From positions 1 to 6,322 of the forward strand of contig CAZVEV010000322.1 of assembly GCA_964625865.1 (NCBI GenBank): 6,322 nucleotides of DNA, given 5' to 3'. Shown here piece after piece: positions 5,656-6,322 of the stretch; position 1 is the first letter of the stretch; every line of letters begins with the position of its first letter. The notes under the pieces were generated by a model. The model was not told the origin of the DNA and searched no databases. It saw only the letters and a list, made by a program, of their open reading frames with translations. This DNA is from CAZVEV01 sp964625865. Its GTDB lineage: Bacteria > Planctomycetota > Phycisphaerae > SM23-33. The translations under genes and the position numbers were made by a program.

Positions 5656-6229
5656 GACTGTATCGCGACTCGTAAATGTCACCCCGCCGCCGGAACACAT
5701 TGCCGATGGTACGACATATGATCTTCACGTCCAACCCTATGCTGATATTATCCACATAGTGCAGGTCCATGTCAATCTTTTCCTCGATCGTCAGCGCGCC
5801 CCGTCCGTAGGCCTGCGCGTAGCCGGTAATCCCAGGTTTTACGTCAAGCCGCCGCCGTTGGTTCTCATCCCATTCCTCGGCCTGCCTTTCGTAGAGGGGT
5901 CTGGGGCCCACGAGGGACATCGTTCCGACAAGGACGTTGAACACCTGCGGCAGCTCGTCGAGGCTGGTTTCGCGGAGGAATCGCCCGACTCGCGTGAGCC
6001 TCGGATCGTCCGCCCCGTGAGGCGACTGCCCATACGGATCGACGTCGGTTCGCATGGTGCGGAACTTCCACATTGTAAACGGCTTGCCGCGGAACCCGGC
6101 GCGGCGTTGGCGGAAGATGGCCGCCCCCCGCGATTCGACGCGGATGACGATGGCGATGATGAGCATGGGAAGGGCGAAGATCACCAACGCCATCACGCTG
6201 CCAACTATGTCCATAAGACGTTTGATCAC
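5630..6229 (-). CDS. Bacterial sugar transferase (monotopic phosphoglycosyl transferase)
   Basis: This family transfers a sugar 1-phosphate from a nucleotide sugar to undecaprenyl phosphate at the inner face of the cytoplasmic membrane, starting a polysaccharide or glycoprotein repeat unit. The 199-residue protein has one N-terminal hydrophobic helix (about 6-30) broken at P21, as in the re-entrant helix of PglC-type enzymes. Then come FRQRRAGFRGKPFTMWKFRTM (39-59), the catalytic Asp-Glu pair in SLDELPQ (D91, E92), SLVGPRPL (105-112) and KPGITG (131-136). The length matches the short PglC-like form without the extra N-terminal domain of WbaP-type proteins. GTG 6229 is preferred because CAGGAA lies 6 nt upstream and the product then starts MIKRLMDIV. 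An ATG at 6307 would add 26 residues unlike the family and has no SD. The sugar specificity cannot be told. It is first of the three visible operon genes. Confidence 0.93.
   Translation of the reverse strand: MIKRLMDIVGSVMALVIFALPMLIIAIVIRVESRGAAIFRQRRAGFRGKPFTMWKFRTMRTDVDPYGQSPHGADDPRLTRVGRFLRETSLDELPQVFNVLVGTMSLVGPRPLYERQAEEWDENQRRRLDVKPGITGYAQAYGRGALTIEEKIDMDLHYVDNISIGLDVKIICRTIGNVFRRRGDIYESRYSRDKEYEDD
5645..5650 (-). promoter_or_regulatory. Shine-Dalgarno inside the sugar transferase gene serving the ATP-grasp gene
   Basis: AAGGAG on the minus strand (5650-5645) lies in the DKEYEDD codons at the end of the sugar transferase gene. It is 10 nt before an ATT (5634-5632) that overlaps the sugar transferase stop TAG by one base. 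It lies downstream of both GTG 5655 and ATG 5700, so it cannot serve them. A second GAGGA (5641-5637) lies 2 nt before the ATT. Confidence 0.45.
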
Positions 6230-6235
6230 AGATAG

Positions 6236-6241
6236 TTCCTG
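6236..6241 (-). promoter_or_regulatory. Shine-Dalgarno deciding the sugar transferase start at GTG 6229
   Basis: CAGGAA on the minus strand (6241-6236) lies 6 nt before the GTG at 6229-6227. The upstream ATG at 6307 has no comparable motif. Confidence 0.55.
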
Positions 6242-6322
6242 AGGTCGACCGGCTTGGTCGCATCGTGCCGAGATATTGTCAATAGTTGTGGATGGCGGAC
6301 GGAGCATGTTTTCACGCGGCGA

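Noticed and set aside
6254..6282. TTGACA on the minus strand (6282-6277) as a promoter of the sugar transferase gene
   Set aside because: The -35 is perfect and well placed, but at 16-18 nt spacing the sequence is GACCAA-like with no -10 match. The operon probably continues upstream beyond the window.

Overview
The window is G+C-rich bacterial DNA with tightly packed genes. It suits a member of the Planctomycetota, possibly Phycisphaerae. That assignment is an inference: it rests on the base composition, on several starts without a clear Shine-Dalgarno (SD) sequence, and on a divergent, shortened MnmE-type GTPase lying beside obg and coaX. No 16S rRNA or other phylogenetic marker is present to settle it.

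Left edge (1-364): a short minus-strand ORF (49-132) has a strong SD and encodes what looks like a Sec signal peptide, but stops after 27 codons. Divergent from it, a good sigma70-type promoter (TTGACG, 17 nt, TATAGT; 272-300) drives rpmA. Its predicted leader contains a perfect 6-bp hairpin just before the SD. rplU, which usually precedes rpmA, is not here.

Plus-strand block (365-3857): rpmA (ribosomal protein L27) is followed by a strong intrinsic terminator (645-681). Next come obg (ribosome-associated GTPase, with a 50-residue Glu/Arg/Gln tail instead of a standard C-terminal domain) and coaX (type III pantothenate kinase), which overlap by 4 nt. After a 76-nt gap comes a MnmE/TrmE-like GTPase that keeps the G domain but lacks the C-terminal CxGK motif and the usual core of the helical domain. 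The block combines translation and ribosome-assembly functions with the first step of coenzyme A synthesis.

Minus-strand block (6322 to 3877), convergent with the first: a membrane phosphoglycosyl transferase of the bacterial sugar transferase family, an ATP-grasp enzyme and a HAD-superfamily hydrolase form an apparent operon. This is a typical slice of a cell-surface polysaccharide locus. The sugar transferase would load a sugar phosphate onto the lipid carrier, while the other two probably build or modify a sugar or its substituent. The ATP-grasp gene has no well-placed ATG, and the best SD points to an ATT codon overlapping the upstream stop.

I found no tRNA, rRNA, CRISPR array, insertion sequence or attachment site. 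Most of the window is ordinary. The points most worth checking are the reduced MnmE-like GTPase, the terminator between rpmA and obg, the possible ATT start, and the signal-peptide mini-ORF.
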